Source: Colwellia sp. (lineage in GTDB: Bacteria; Pseudomonadota; Gammaproteobacteria; Enterobacterales; Alteromonadaceae). From it: DNA of 64,000 nt. Below are positions 1-9,433 of this stretch, in pieces; the first letter of the stretch is position 1, and each line of letters begins with the position of its first letter. The position numbers and the translations under genes are program-made. The notes under the pieces were generated by a model that was not told the DNA's origin, searched no databases, and saw only the letters and a program-made list of their open reading frames with translations. The stretch is from assembly GCA_013215295.1 (NCBI GenBank), contig JABSOZ010000003.1:62001-126000 (forward strand), read 5' to 3'.

Positions 1-18
1 GGATAATGGCCATATTTC

Positions 19-882
19 TTAATGTTTTTCTAGCCAGTTCAGCGCATGTCCCCATAAAATCTCAGACTTTCGGCTAAAAAATTTCATGTGACCAATTTCA
101 TTTAAACCGTAGTCTTCAGCAGAAAGCGTCAGTGTTTCGGTCTCTAATTTTGAGAAAACAGAAATCATATCCAAAACATTTTCGTCAATTGCAATTTCAT
201 CATCGACAGCGTTTACCCAAAGAGAAGGAATGGATAGTTCGTGATAAAGGTGTTTATGAACGGTTTTTCCAAAAGCAACTTTTACATAACCTTCACCGTT
301 ACACCATGTTCTCCATTGTTCGGCTGCTGCTTTAGGTAGTTTTTCTCCCATACCAAACCATTGAGATTTAGTGTGCCCAAAGAGAAAATTGCTTAGTGGA
401 ATAAAGCAGTTCATGAAAAAATGAGCTTTTATAAGACTCATTTTTTTCATGTTTTTCAATTGACCTGATGAGCATGCAAAATTAAAGATAGAAGTAAATT
501 CCATCGCATTATGCATTAGCCCGACAAGTTGCCCTCCTGCGCTATGACCAATTAAGTGGTATTTAGTCTTGGGAAAGGTTTTTTTAAGCTGCTCAAATAC
601 AGCTGGCATATCTTTTTCACCCCAACATTGCAGTGAAGCATCACATTCATTGATATTGCCAATTAAAGATTCTCCAATCCCTCGGTTGTCAAAGGTAATC
701 ACGCCATATCCATTTTTAGCAAGAAACACGGCAAAGTTAGCATAGAACTGTTGTTTTATGCCTGTCGCCGGACCTATTAAAATTGCACCCTTTATGTCAT
801 TAATTGGCGTGTATATCGTTGCTTTTAAAGTAACGTTATCAGTACATATTATATTTGCTTCTGCAGAGGTATGGGTAAACAT
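19..882 (-). CDS. alpha/beta hydrolase
   Basis: A 287-residue alpha/beta hydrolase of the serine-hydrolase type. The nucleophile elbow GHSAGG is visible at about residue 113. A probable acid lies in VDDEIAID near residue 228 and the catalytic histidine in NEIGHMKFF near residue 266, so the triad looks complete. The early segment ATGIKQQFY followed by FDNRGIGES matches the layout of COG4757-like predicted hydrolases. No signal peptide is seen, so it is probably cytoplasmic. The substrate cannot be read from the sequence. It stands alone, with 272 bp to the next gene upstream. Confidence 0.85.
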   Translation of the reverse strand: MFTHTSAEANIICTDNVTLKATIYTPINDIKGAILIGPATGIKQQFYANFAVFLAKNGYGVITFDNRGIGESLIGNINECDASLQCWGEKDMPAVFEQLKKTFPKTKYHLIGHSAGGQLVGLMHNAMEFTSIFNFACSSGQLKNMKKMSLIKAHFFMNCFIPLSNFLFGHTKSQWFGMGEKLPKAAAEQWRTWCNGEGYVKVAFGKTVHKHLYHELSIPSLWVNAVDDEIAIDENVLDMISVFSKLETETLTLSAEDYGLNEIGHMKFFSRKSEILWGHALNWLEKH

Positions 883-1154
883 ATAATGAGTGCTTTATAT
901 TTAAATGACTTCTTTGTGGTATGACCAGTTTGTGGGGTTTTATGATATAAATCAAGTAGAGTCTTTTAATGCTGGCATACTCGTCATCAATTTTTAACAT
1001 TGTTCTCATCGTGCTTTACTGCTTTACTGCTTTAAGTTTCAACCTTTAAATTAACTTTATGGTGAAAAGTGTCGTTCGTTATGATTTAGTCCTTGTTTCA
1101 AAAGGTACTTATCGCCTTTAACTATTTGAGCTTAGTATGACGTAGACTGATATT

Positions 1155-1772
1155 TTAGTTTGCAATCCAATACGTTGAAATTAATTCTTTTTCTCCTATA
1201 AATACCCGACCTTTAAAGTGTGCGCCTTCATTAATTATCCCCACTCCTTTTGGCGTACCTGTCATAACAATATCGTTATCGTTTAATGTGGTATAGGTTT
1301 GCAATTCTGCTAATATTTCTGCAGGTTTGTACATCATTAATCCTACGTTACCACTTTGTACGACTTTCTCATCAATGGTTAGTTCTAGGCTGAGTCTTTC
1401 ATTAATGTCACACGCCTCTATTTTTACAAATTCACTAAATACCGCGGCACCATTAAATGCTTTAGCGCGCTCCCAAGGCAAGCCCTTTGCTTTTAGTTTC
1501 CCTTGTAAGTCTCTTTTTGTGAGGTCTAAACCAAAAGCGACTGCTGAAAATTTGCTATCTTTCACCAAAAAGCATAATTCACCTTCGTAGTGGAGTTGCT
1601 CTTGAAAATGTGAGCTCAGCTCTGTTGAAATTGCAGAGTTTGGTTTATTAAAAATGACCATCTCATCAGGTATTTCATTGCCAAGTTCAGTAATGTGCTC
1701 AACATAATTTCGGCCGATACAAATTATTTTTGATGGGATTATGTTCTGGTTTTCAAGAATAACTGTTTTCAT
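1155..1772 (-). CDS. fumarylacetoacetate hydrolase (FAH) family protein
   Basis: A 205-residue protein with the short FAH fold (YcgM/FAHD1 type). Seen motifs are IGRNYVEH near the N-terminus, HYEGELCFLV carrying the acidic metal ligands, and TGTPKGVG near the C-terminus. Family members bind Mg2+ or Mn2+ and hydrolyse or decarboxylate 2-keto diacids such as acylpyruvates or oxaloacetate. The length is normal for the single-domain form. It is monocistronic and cytoplasmic. The exact substrate is not deducible. Confidence 0.88.
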   Translation of the reverse strand: MKTVILENQNIIPSKIICIGRNYVEHITELGNEIPDEMVIFNKPNSAISTELSSHFQEQLHYEGELCFLVKDSKFSAVAFGLDLTKRDLQGKLKAKGLPWERAKAFNGAAVFSEFVKIEACDINERLSLELTIDEKVVQSGNVGLMMYKPAEILAELQTYTTLNDNDIVMTGTPKGVGIINEGAHFKGRVFIGEKELISTYWIAN

Positions 1773-2111
1773 AATTATTACTTTCCGTAAAGTAAGATTG
1801 ATTTAGAAGATTGTAATTTTAGTGAGTACATAATTTTTTATATTTTAAGAGTTTAACTCTGCAAGTGATGTTTTTACATTTTTACTTCAATTTATTGCAA
1901 AAAAATGTCTGTTTTGATAAAGGTAAAGAGGATAATTTACCGGAATTTTTAACGGATGTATTTTAACGCTACTTTGTTTAGGGAATGCATTTACAGGATA
2001 GTTTATAATTTTGTATCTCTGGATTCTAATAACGACTAACTCGATGTGTATTTTTGATATTCAACTACAGTAATATAGTCATTCTACAACTTACTAAATT
2101 GGGTTTTATCT
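1773..2111. other. intergenic region, AT-rich
   Basis: About 340 bp between the FAH gene (minus) and the decayed PAS-GGDEF gene (plus). It is AT-rich with short A and T runs. Promoters for both divergent units should lie here, but I see no box strong enough to call. Confidence 0.4.
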
Positions 2112-3066
2112 GTGAGTAATAAGCAAGCATCAATCACTTTCATCACTAGGTGATAACGTTTCTATAGACGCTAAAATGCTTGGAGAAGTATTGAATAATG
2201 TAGGTGCCTTCATTTATACAAAAGATTTAAGGGGCGTTTATACTTATGTAAACCAACCGGTACTTGATCATGCTGATACTTATATTTACATGAAAGATAT
2301 TGAATGAACATATCAATAGGTAAATAGTAAGGTTGCTGAACTATTTGGCGATAGTGCAGATAATATTATTGGCAAAAAATATACAGAAGTATTATAAATT
2401 GAAGTGGCAGAACATTTTCACCTCTCAGATCAAAAAGTCTTTGAAACAAATGAAAAGCAAATTATATAAGTACAAAAACTCCGTATCAACTAGAAGGAGG
2501 AATACCTGCACTGATTGGTTTTTCAACAGATGTCACTGAACTATATGCACTCAAAGAAGAATTTAAAAAGCAAGCAAACACAGACCCATTAACGGAACTC
2601 TATAATCGTCGTTATTTTACAGAGCATGCTGAAAGAGAATTTTATCGTGCGAAAAGACATTTACGTATCGTTTCTTTGATATCTATTGATATTGACCATT
2701 TCAAAGATATTAACGATAGTTATGGTCATTCCTGCCAGCGACAAAGTTCTTATGTCCGTGGCTAAATGTTTATTACCTTGTATTAGACAAGAAGATATTT
2801 TAGCAAGAATAGGCGGTGAAGAATTTTCAATTTTACTCCCTGAAACCACGCTACAATCAGCAAAGGTTGTTGCTGAACGCATTCGACTCAATCAAAGTAA
2901 CTTATTCATTGAGGGTGAATGGCAGGGTCAAATAACATTGACAGTAAGCATAGGTGTTACTTGCATCAAATTTGAAGACGACACCTTTGATGATTTTTTT
3001 ACCCGAGCTGATAAAGCATTATATCAAGCCAAAGCATTAGGACATAATCAAGTTTACTGCTTGTAG
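2112..3066 (+). pseudogene. decayed PAS-GGDEF diguanylate cyclase
   Basis: Fragments in different frames assemble into a PAS domain plus a GGDEF domain. A GTG at 2112 opens a short stretch that shifts frame near 2145. The PAS-like part (GAFIYTKDLRGVYTYVN, then VAELFGDSADNIIGKKY) is broken by in-frame stops at about 2303, 2315, 2395 and 2467. The GGDEF part restarts in another frame with TDPLTELYNRRYF and IDIDHFKDINDSYGH, shifts again at about 2730, and continues through GGEEF (about 2815) to the stop at 3066. The intact protein would have made cyclic di-GMP. With at least two frameshifts and four stops it cannot be made as one chain. The last piece, 2686-3066, could only encode a GGDEF half lacking its N-terminal motif. 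Confidence 0.85.
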
Positions 3067-3088
3067 CTATTAATTGTTATTGAACAAA

Positions 3089-3442
3089 CTATGATAAAAA
3101 CTGTGAGTGTATTTCAGTATCAAATAAGTTTTTTATGAGTAAAGCAAACTCTTTAATAAAAGTTTGTTGTTCATTTGTCACAGTGTTATTTACCACGCCT
3201 GATAATATTTCTTCTAGATCATAAACAATCGCATCTACTTCACGAATAACAGTGTTACGTTGATTAAAAGACAATGCTTCATTTTGACTACAAATATTAA
3301 TTATTTTCTCACTCAACTCTTGTTCGATAACTGCCATCACGGTATCTGTACCAGCACCTGATGTTGGAGAGTTTTCAAACAAACTTAAATGCTCAGTTAA
3401 GTATTCGATAATATGAATATAACCTTCCGTATCTGTGACCAT
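3089..3442 (-). CDS. DUF3802-type small protein
   Basis: A 117-residue, acidic, probably all-helical soluble protein. Its pattern (MVTDTEGYIHIIEYLTEHL at the start, EVDAIVYDLEEILSGV in the middle, FIKEFALLIKNLFDTEI at the end) resembles DUF3802, an uncharacterised family of Vibrio, Shewanella and Colwellia. No catalytic motif or signal peptide is seen. It converges on the decayed GGDEF gene with about 20 bp between the ends. Function unknown; family assignment is from memory. Confidence 0.7.
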   Translation of the reverse strand: MVTDTEGYIHIIEYLTEHLSLFENSPTSGAGTDTVMAVIEQELSEKIINICSQNEALSFNQRNTVIREVDAIVYDLEEILSGVVNNTVTNEQQTFIKEFALLIKNLFDTEIHSQFLS

Positions 3443-3842
3443 TTAAACCTAACCTTTATTAGAGAGAGTGTACCTTACCTTTTATATGGGCGTTTAATCA
3501 AGGTCGTAAATCTCTATTTGTTGCAAATTAATATTCAATTTGTTGCAATTAATTACAATGATTTCCAAATGTAAATAGATAATTTTAATAAATGCCATGA
3601 AAAAAAATATCGATATAATGCCAATAAAACGATACACACAAGCAAATAAGTATTTATATATCATTAATAAACAGTTGGTTAGCTCGATCAAATAAAGTTC
3701 AACATCATTTATGTAATAGGGGTTGTATTATTTCTATATTCAGGCAGAATTAATAGATGTTGTTATCTAATGTAACAATTTGTTCCAAATGTCCATAAAA
3801 CATAAAATAATAAATATTATAATTCCAGAGAGAAACACTAAT
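3443..3842. other. upstream region of the TonB receptor with a direct repeat
   Basis: About 400 bp of AT-rich sequence without a convincing gene. TTTGTTGCAA occurs twice, at 3517-3526 and 3539-3548, 22 bp apart, which is two helical turns and could be a regulator site. A purine-rich ribosome site (AGAGAG, about 3826-3831) precedes the receptor ATG at 3843. Confidence 0.4.
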
Positions 3843-6815
3843 ATGAAAAATTCTAATCTAAAACGAAACTTTAAACGTTCAGTTGCTGCAGTAGCAGTAG
3901 CAATGTCATTGAGTGCAGCAATGCCTGCAATGGCAAATGACGGTTTTGTAACTGGTAAATCAGTAAATGGTAACGGCCAGATCCTTTCAGGCGTACAAGT
4001 TACTATCACAAACTCATCAACTGGTTTGACACGTACAGTTACAACAGATTCTGACGGTAGCTACAAGTTCCCACTTTTACCATCAGGCACATATTCAATA
4101 CAAGCTAAAAAAGATGGCTTTTTAGTTATCCAACAAGAATCTTTACGCGTTAGCGCATCAGGTAAAACTAATGTTAACTTGACACTTGAAAGTGGCGATG
4201 TTGAGCGTATTACTGTTACAGGCGCAATGGTTTCAGCAATTGACGTTTCTTCAAGTGAATCTCAAATGGTTATTGACCTTGAGTTCTTAGACCGTGTCCC
4301 TGTTGCTCGTGACGTTACCTCAATTGCTTTATTAGCACCAGGTACTGTTAGAGGCGATGATGGTTTTGGTGATAACGCATCATTTGGTGGTTCATCAGTA
4401 GGTGAAAACACTTACTATGTAAATGGCATCAACGTAACTAACTTTCGAAATGGTTTAGGTGGTTCAGAACTACCATTTGAAATGTACAAATCTTTTGAAG
4501 TAAAAACTGGTGGTTATTCTGCTGAGTTTGGTCGTTCAACGGGTGGTGTTGTAAATGCGGTTACTAAAAGTGGTTCTAACGATTTTAAATGGGGTGTAAG
4601 TGCTCATTTCGAACCATCTTCAATGCGTTCTGATGGTCCTAATGTAAAAAGAACTTCTGCAGAAAATATTGAAGAAGCGGGTACAGAATTTTACCGTGTA
4701 AACAGTGAAGATAATGTTGGCGAAACAAACTTTAACGTTTGGGCTAGCGGTGCATTAATTGAAGATAAATTATTCTTCTTTGGTTTAGTTAACCAAAAAG
4801 ATCGTGTAAGTGATTACGCAACAACAAACAAAATATTTGAACGTGACGCATCTGAAACGTTATACGCGGCTAAAATTGATTGGTACATCACTGATGACCA
4901 TATCTTAGAATTTACAGCATGGGATAACGGTTCTGATTTAGAAGTTCAACAGAACGCTTACAAGCATGATGACAAAGAAATTGGACAAAACTACGGTGAT
5001 TATATCTTACGTCGTGGTGGAGCTACTTACGGCATCAAATATACTGGTATCTTGACTGACGACTTTACACTTTCAGCTCAATACTCAGTTAACGAAGCTA
5101 ATTACAGTAATCTTAACGTTGGTGCAAATCCTTTAGGTGATAAGCCTATGGTTACAGAACGTTATTCTGGTAAAGAATTTGGTCAGTTTGGTTTAAGAGG
5201 CCCATCAATTCAAGAAGATACTCGTACTGCATACCGTTTAGATATCGATTGGTTTGTTCATGACGATCATACTTTACGTTTTGGTATCGATTATGAAGAT
5301 ATGGAAGCTTCAGAAAATACCCAGCGTGCTGGTGGTGTTTCTTGGAGATACCAAGGTTGTGATTCGGATGCTTTAGCAAACGATATGTTAGATTGTACTG
5401 ATGTTCGTAAAGAGCTTTACATTAATATCGGTGATTTCCAAACGAAGAGTTACGCATATTACTTTGAAGATACTTGGCAAGTAACAGACAATATCGTTGC
5501 TCGTATGGGTATGCGTAATGAAACATTTGAAAACTATAACAAATCAGGCGATAAGTTTTTAGAAGTTTCTGACCAATGGGCTCCACGTTTAGGCGTAAGC
5601 TGGGATGTTGGCGGAGAAGGCGAAACTAAAGTATTTGCTAACTATGGTCAGTACTACTTACCAGTAGCAACAAATACAAACATTCGTATGGCTGGTGATG
5701 AACTTTATACTCGTCAAAACTTTGAAGTTGAAAGCATTAATGCTGACTTTACACCTAATCTAGTTGCAGGTAGCGGTGGAGCAGTTCAAACTTTCGGTGA
5801 TGGTACTCAAAAAGGTACGTTAGAAACAGTTAATGCTGATATCGAACCTATGTACCAAGAAGAATACATTTTAGGTATTGAGCAAATCATCGATGATTCT
5901 TGGAGCTTTGGTGTAAAAGCGACTTACCGTTCATTAACAAGTTCAATTGAAGATGTTGCAATCGATAAAGGTTTTAATGATTATATTGAATCTGCATTCC
6001 CAGGTGAAAGTTGTACAGCTTGTAGTGGTTTCCATTACTACGTACTAACTAATCCAGGTTCTGATGTAACTATCTCAACTGACCCTGATGGCGATGATGG
6101 TGCACTTCCTTTTGCTATGTACACTATTCCTGGTGATGTTTTAGGTTACCCTAAAGCTGAACGTACATATGTTGCTGCAGATTTTACATTAAACCGTGCA
6201 TGGGATGATGTTTGGATGATGGGGCTTACATACACTTGGTCTCACAATTGGGGAAATAATGAAGGTTTTGTTCGTTCAGATAACGATCAAGATGATTCAG
6301 GTTTAACAACTAACTTTGACCAACCTGGTCTTACAGATGGTGGTACAGGTAATTTACCAAATGATCGTCGTCACTCACTTAAACTTAATGGTGCATATCA
6401 AGTTATTGAAAACTTGACTATCGGTGCTAACTTTAACTTCCAAACAGGTCGTCCACGTAGTTCATTTGGTCATCACCCTACAGATGTATTCGCGTCTTGG
6501 TACGGTGCTGAATCATTTGTTAATGATGGCGAAATTGTTAACCGTGGTTCACAAGGTGAAACACCAAATACTTGGACTTTAGATCTTTCTGCTAATTACA
6601 ACCTAGACTATGAAGGTAATAACATTATCTTCCGTGTAGATGTATTTAACGTGACAGACAATGATGAAGTAACGCAAGTTAATGAAGTTAGTACACGTAC
6701 AGCTGGTTGGGGTGCTGATGACATTTTATTAGGCGAAGCTAATCCAACATATGAATTACCAACGTCATTTCAAGCTCCACGTTATGTTCGTTTCAGTATA
6801 TCAGCTGAGTTCTAG
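3843..6815 (+). CDS. TonB-dependent receptor, Oar-like with carboxypeptidase-regulatory domain
   Basis: A 990-residue outer-membrane receptor. The ATG at 3843 is preferred over an in-frame start 63 bp upstream because it follows AGAGAG and directly opens a signal peptide ending AMA|ND near residue 31. Next come a carboxypeptidase-regulatory beta-sandwich (about 35-115), a plug domain (about 120-240, with YYVNGINVTNF and SAEFGRSTGGVVNAV) and a beta-barrel ending in FSISAEF, whose terminal Phe is the usual BAM signal. Such proteins import large substrates using TonB-ExbBD energy. The ligand is unknown. The next gene, on the same strand, is a TPR-sulfotransferase, but a strong terminator lies between them. 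Confidence 0.9.
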   Translation: MKNSNLKRNFKRSVAAVAVAMSLSAAMPAMANDGFVTGKSVNGNGQILSGVQVTITNSSTGLTRTVTTDSDGSYKFPLLPSGTYSIQAKKDGFLVIQQESLRVSASGKTNVNLTLESGDVERITVTGAMVSAIDVSSSESQMVIDLEFLDRVPVARDVTSIALLAPGTVRGDDGFGDNASFGGSSVGENTYYVNGINVTNFRNGLGGSELPFEMYKSFEVKTGGYSAEFGRSTGGVVNAVTKSGSNDFKWGVSAHFEPSSMRSDGPNVKRTSAENIEEAGTEFYRVNSEDNVGETNFNVWASGALIEDKLFFFGLVNQKDRVSDYATTNKIFERDASETLYAAKIDWYITDDHILEFTAWDNGSDLEVQQNAYKHDDKEIGQNYGDYILRRGGATYGIKYTGILTDDFTLSAQYSVNEANYSNLNVGANPLGDKPMVTERYSGKEFGQFGLRGPSIQEDTRTAYRLDIDWFVHDDHTLRFGIDYEDMEASENTQRAGGVSWRYQGCDSDALANDMLDCTDVRKELYINIGDFQTKSYAYYFEDTWQVTDNIVARMGMRNETFENYNKSGDKFLEVSDQWAPRLGVSWDVGGEGETKVFANYGQYYLPVATNTNIRMAGDELYTRQNFEVESINADFTPNLVAGSGGAVQTFGDGTQKGTLETVNADIEPMYQEEYILGIEQIIDDSWSFGVKATYRSLTSSIEDVAIDKGFNDYIESAFPGESCTACSGFHYYVLTNPGSDVTISTDPDGDDGALPFAMYTIPGDVLGYPKAERTYVAADFTLNRAWDDVWMMGLTYTWSHNWGNNEGFVRSDNDQDDSGLTTNFDQPGLTDGGTGNLPNDRRHSLKLNGAYQVIENLTIGANFNFQTGRPRSSFGHHPTDVFASWYGAESFVNDGEIVNRGSQGETPNTWTLDLSANYNLDYEGNNIIFRVDVFNVTDNDEVTQVNEVSTRTAGWGADDILLGEANPTYELPTSFQAPRYVRFSISAEF

Positions 6816-6898
6816 TTGAACGGTAACGAATAGACTAAAGCAGCCTTTTGTTATCATTTCGAAAGGCTAGTAAAATAGCTTAGTTTAATTGATAAAAT

Positions 6899-6932
6899 AA
6901 AAATCCGATGATTTAATCATCGGATTTTTTTT
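6899..6932 (+). terminator. rho-independent terminator of the TonB receptor gene
   Basis: A perfect 12-bp stem, AAATCCGATGAT (6901-6912) with ATCATCGGATTT (6916-6927), has a 3-nt loop and is followed by a run of T to 6932. A weaker 7-bp hairpin (AGCCTTT/AAAGGCT, 6842-6868) sits just upstream. Confidence 0.92.
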
Positions 6933-7106
6933 GCTTTATAAAACTGCTTATGATTAGAAAATTTAAGTAAATCTTGGTGAATAGTAAATTACATTGAAAG
7001 GTAAATTCATTAGGAATAGAAGAAGTTTTTCCGATAAAAGAACTGCCTTTCGAACTTCAATTGTATTACTCTACCACTCATAAAATTAATAAAAGAGAGC
7101 CTCACA

Positions 7107-8540
7107 TTGAACCACATTGACCTTGCAAACAGTGTTTTATCTGATATTCGAAATAAAAAAAGGCAAAATGCTGCTAAAAAGATAACACAACTCGTTGAAG
7201 AAAAAGCTAACTTGCAAGAAAAGTGGGGTGCTATAACACGCTTGGCTTTATCAATAGGCGAAGTAAACTTAGCAATAAAATCTGCGAAAAATTATCTTTG
7301 TATAGCTGCCGATGATCCTAAAAGAATTATTCAAGTTGCAGGGATTTTAGCAGAAGCAGGAAGAGTTCAAGAAGCCATTGAATTAGTTGAATCTAATAGT
7401 GATGTTTTATCAGATATTACAAAATCGCACTTCTTAGGGACAGCGTACAGTCAAACTGGACAATTGACTGAGGCTCAAAAACATTTAGCATTATCTATTG
7501 AAAAGAATCCTCATATTGGTATTTCTTGGCTTACTTTAGCGGCAATTCATCATTTTGAAAAAAATGATAAAACATTACAAAAATTAAAAGAATTGGAGCC
7601 AGATTTCAAAGGGGGAGATGATATTCAAAATCATATTCCGTATTGGTTTGCTCTAGGGAAAGCGTTACTTGATATAGGTAATAAAAGTGAAGCGCTAACG
7701 AAATTTAGCATCGGTAATCAACTGATGGCAAAGAAAACACCCTTTAATGGTGTTGCCTATACTCGATATATTGATTCAATTATCAGTACTCAGAATAAGC
7801 AATATTTTGAAAAAATATCACCGTTACAAAACTCGAAAGACTCACCCATTTTTATTGTTGGTCTTCCTAGAAGTGGTACAACCCTTTTGCAACAGGTTTT
7901 ATCTGCGCATTCTGAAATTTCTATGGGTGGAGAGTCGAACTGCTTTTCGTTAGCTTTAGCCGGAATAGAACTCTTAGGTGATCCCAAGCTAGTTAATCAG
8001 GATAAAAACAAAATTAATTCATTGCTAGAAAAAGCGAGTGATGAATACCTTCATTTAATGTCAGAAAAATATGATGAATCTAATTATTATGTTGATAAAA
8101 CGCTAAATTTGAATCATCAGATAGGCATCATTAAGTTGTGCTTTCCGAACGCGAAAATTATAAAAATACACCGAAATGCCAAAGATAATGCATGGTCTTG
8201 CTATAGAACGTTTTTCAATCAAGGGCTTTTATGGTCATACAAAATTGATGATATAGGGGTATATTTCGCGCAAGAAAATAAATTATTTAGACACTGGAAA
8301 AATATATTTAAAGAAGGAATTTATGAACTTTCTTATGAACAACTCGTTACAGAATCAGAAAGTACTTTGAAATTACTTATGGCCTATTTAAATCTATCGT
8401 TTGAACCTGCCATGCTCAAATTCTATATGAATAAAAGTATTGTGCAAACAGCAAGCGTTGGTCAGGTTCGATCAAGTTTTAACGATAAATCAATCGGGTC
8501 AACAAACGATATGCCTAAAATATTTGACCAATTTATCTAA
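7107..8540 (+). CDS. TPR-repeat sulfotransferase
   Basis: A 477-residue fusion of N-terminal TPR helices (about 1-230) and a C-terminal sulfotransferase domain. The 5'-phosphosulfate loop is FIVGLPRSGTTLLQQ at about 248-262. The 3'-phosphate contact HRNAKDNAWSCYR is near residue 352. The family transfers sulfate from PAPS. No signal peptide is seen, so it acts in the cytoplasm. The TTG start at 7107 is supported by AAAGAGAG just upstream and by the lack of an early ATG. Alteromonadales often carry such proteins beside Oar-like TonB receptors, as here; a shared role is inference. The acceptor is unknown. Confidence 0.87.
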   Translation: MNHIDLANSVLSDIRNKKRQNAAKKITQLVEEKANLQEKWGAITRLALSIGEVNLAIKSAKNYLCIAADDPKRIIQVAGILAEAGRVQEAIELVESNSDVLSDITKSHFLGTAYSQTGQLTEAQKHLALSIEKNPHIGISWLTLAAIHHFEKNDKTLQKLKELEPDFKGGDDIQNHIPYWFALGKALLDIGNKSEALTKFSIGNQLMAKKTPFNGVAYTRYIDSIISTQNKQYFEKISPLQNSKDSPIFIVGLPRSGTTLLQQVLSAHSEISMGGESNCFSLALAGIELLGDPKLVNQDKNKINSLLEKASDEYLHLMSEKYDESNYYVDKTLNLNHQIGIIKLCFPNAKIIKIHRNAKDNAWSCYRTFFNQGLLWSYKIDDIGVYFAQENKLFRHWKNIFKEGIYELSYEQLVTESESTLKLLMAYLNLSFEPAMLKFYMNKSIVQTASVGQVRSSFNDKSIGSTNDMPKIFDQFI

Positions 8541-8988
8541 GATGAAATGATTATTAGTTTGCATCGAGTCTAAAAAATAGGGAAGCAAACAGGAATGTTT
8601 TACATGTTCCTATTTCAGGTTTTTATTGCTTAAATAAATTTTTGAATAATCAGATATTAAAAATCAAATCGATTATTGACAATTTTATCTGAGATTTATG
8701 CGTAAATAATGCCGCATTCATCAAGTTTTAATACCTTATATTCCGATTTAATTATTTCTAAATATGATTGAATGTAAAATAGTATGATAATTATTTGCTG
8801 ACAATAATTTTAATATTGAACAATTAAACAAGAACTTATAGGTAAAACGTAGGATTTATTATTTTGGTTTTCGAAATTTTCACTTACATTTACTCATCAA
8901 TTTAATACAACCTTTTTTCATTTTAGCGTCACTATTAATAAGACAACGCAATTTGTGTTGTTATAAACATTAATTTTGGAGAGTTAAA
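8541..8988. other. intergenic region
   Basis: About 450 bp, strongly AT-rich. A short imperfect hairpin around AGGAATGTTTTACATGTTCC (about 8591-8610) may end the sulfotransferase transcript. A ribosome site GGAGAG lies directly before the next ATG at 8989. No further gene is visible. Confidence 0.4.
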
Positions 8989-9312
8989 ATGAACATTAAA
9001 AATATCGTAGCGGCAACAATTATCACTTTGGGTTTAACGGCAACTGCACACGCAGCAAAAGTAACAGCATCAGATAAAAGTATTTCAACAGATTTATGCG
9101 TAACAGCCGTTTCGGGAAACAGGGCAGCAATGCATTCGTCAATCAAGTCTTCGGGATATTCTCCACAATTTGTGATAAATAAAGTTCAATGTAATGGTGA
9201 AAACTTACTAAGTTTTGTTGAGAATAATGGTAAAAATTCATCATCGATGCTTAAAATGTTAGATCGTACAAAAACGTCTGTTTCGATTACTGATTTAGCA
9301 AGCGTTAACTAG
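8989..9312 (+). CDS. DUF3718-type secreted small protein
   Basis: A 107-residue protein with a clear Sec signal peptide (MNIKNIVAATIITLGL..., cleavage after AHA at about residue 22). The mature part has two cysteines (LCVTAVSGNR and KVQCNGENLLSF) that could form a disulfide. The spacing and the IKSSGYSPQFVINKVQCNG block resemble DUF3718, an uncharacterised periplasmic family common in Shewanella and Colwellia. Good ribosome site GGAGAG. Monocistronic; function unknown. Confidence 0.8.
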   Translation: MNIKNIVAATIITLGLTATAHAAKVTASDKSISTDLCVTAVSGNRAAMHSSIKSSGYSPQFVINKVQCNGENLLSFVENNGKNSSSMLKMLDRTKTSVSITDLASVN

Positions 9313-9370
9313 AAGAAAGGAATGTTGGATTATTATGATGTATTGCAAGGTGGTCACAAGAGTGATCTTT

Positions 9371-9400
9371 AGCGAGCAGATGAAGTGATTTCTGCCCGCT
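9371..9400. repeat. inverted repeat between convergent genes
   Basis: AGCGAGCAGA (9371-9380) pairs with TCTGCCCGCT (9391-9400) with a single A:C mismatch around a 10-nt loop. It lies between the 3' ends of the DUF3718 and DUF1338 genes. It lacks a T-run on either strand, so it may block exonucleases or act as a weak bidirectional terminator. Confidence 0.55.
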
Positions 9401-9433
9401 ATAACCTAGCAAATATATACGTTAGCTATATGA

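Noticed and set aside
3494-3691. 65-codon minus-strand frame before the TonB receptor
   Set aside because: Composition follows AT-rich noncoding DNA and no start signal is present.
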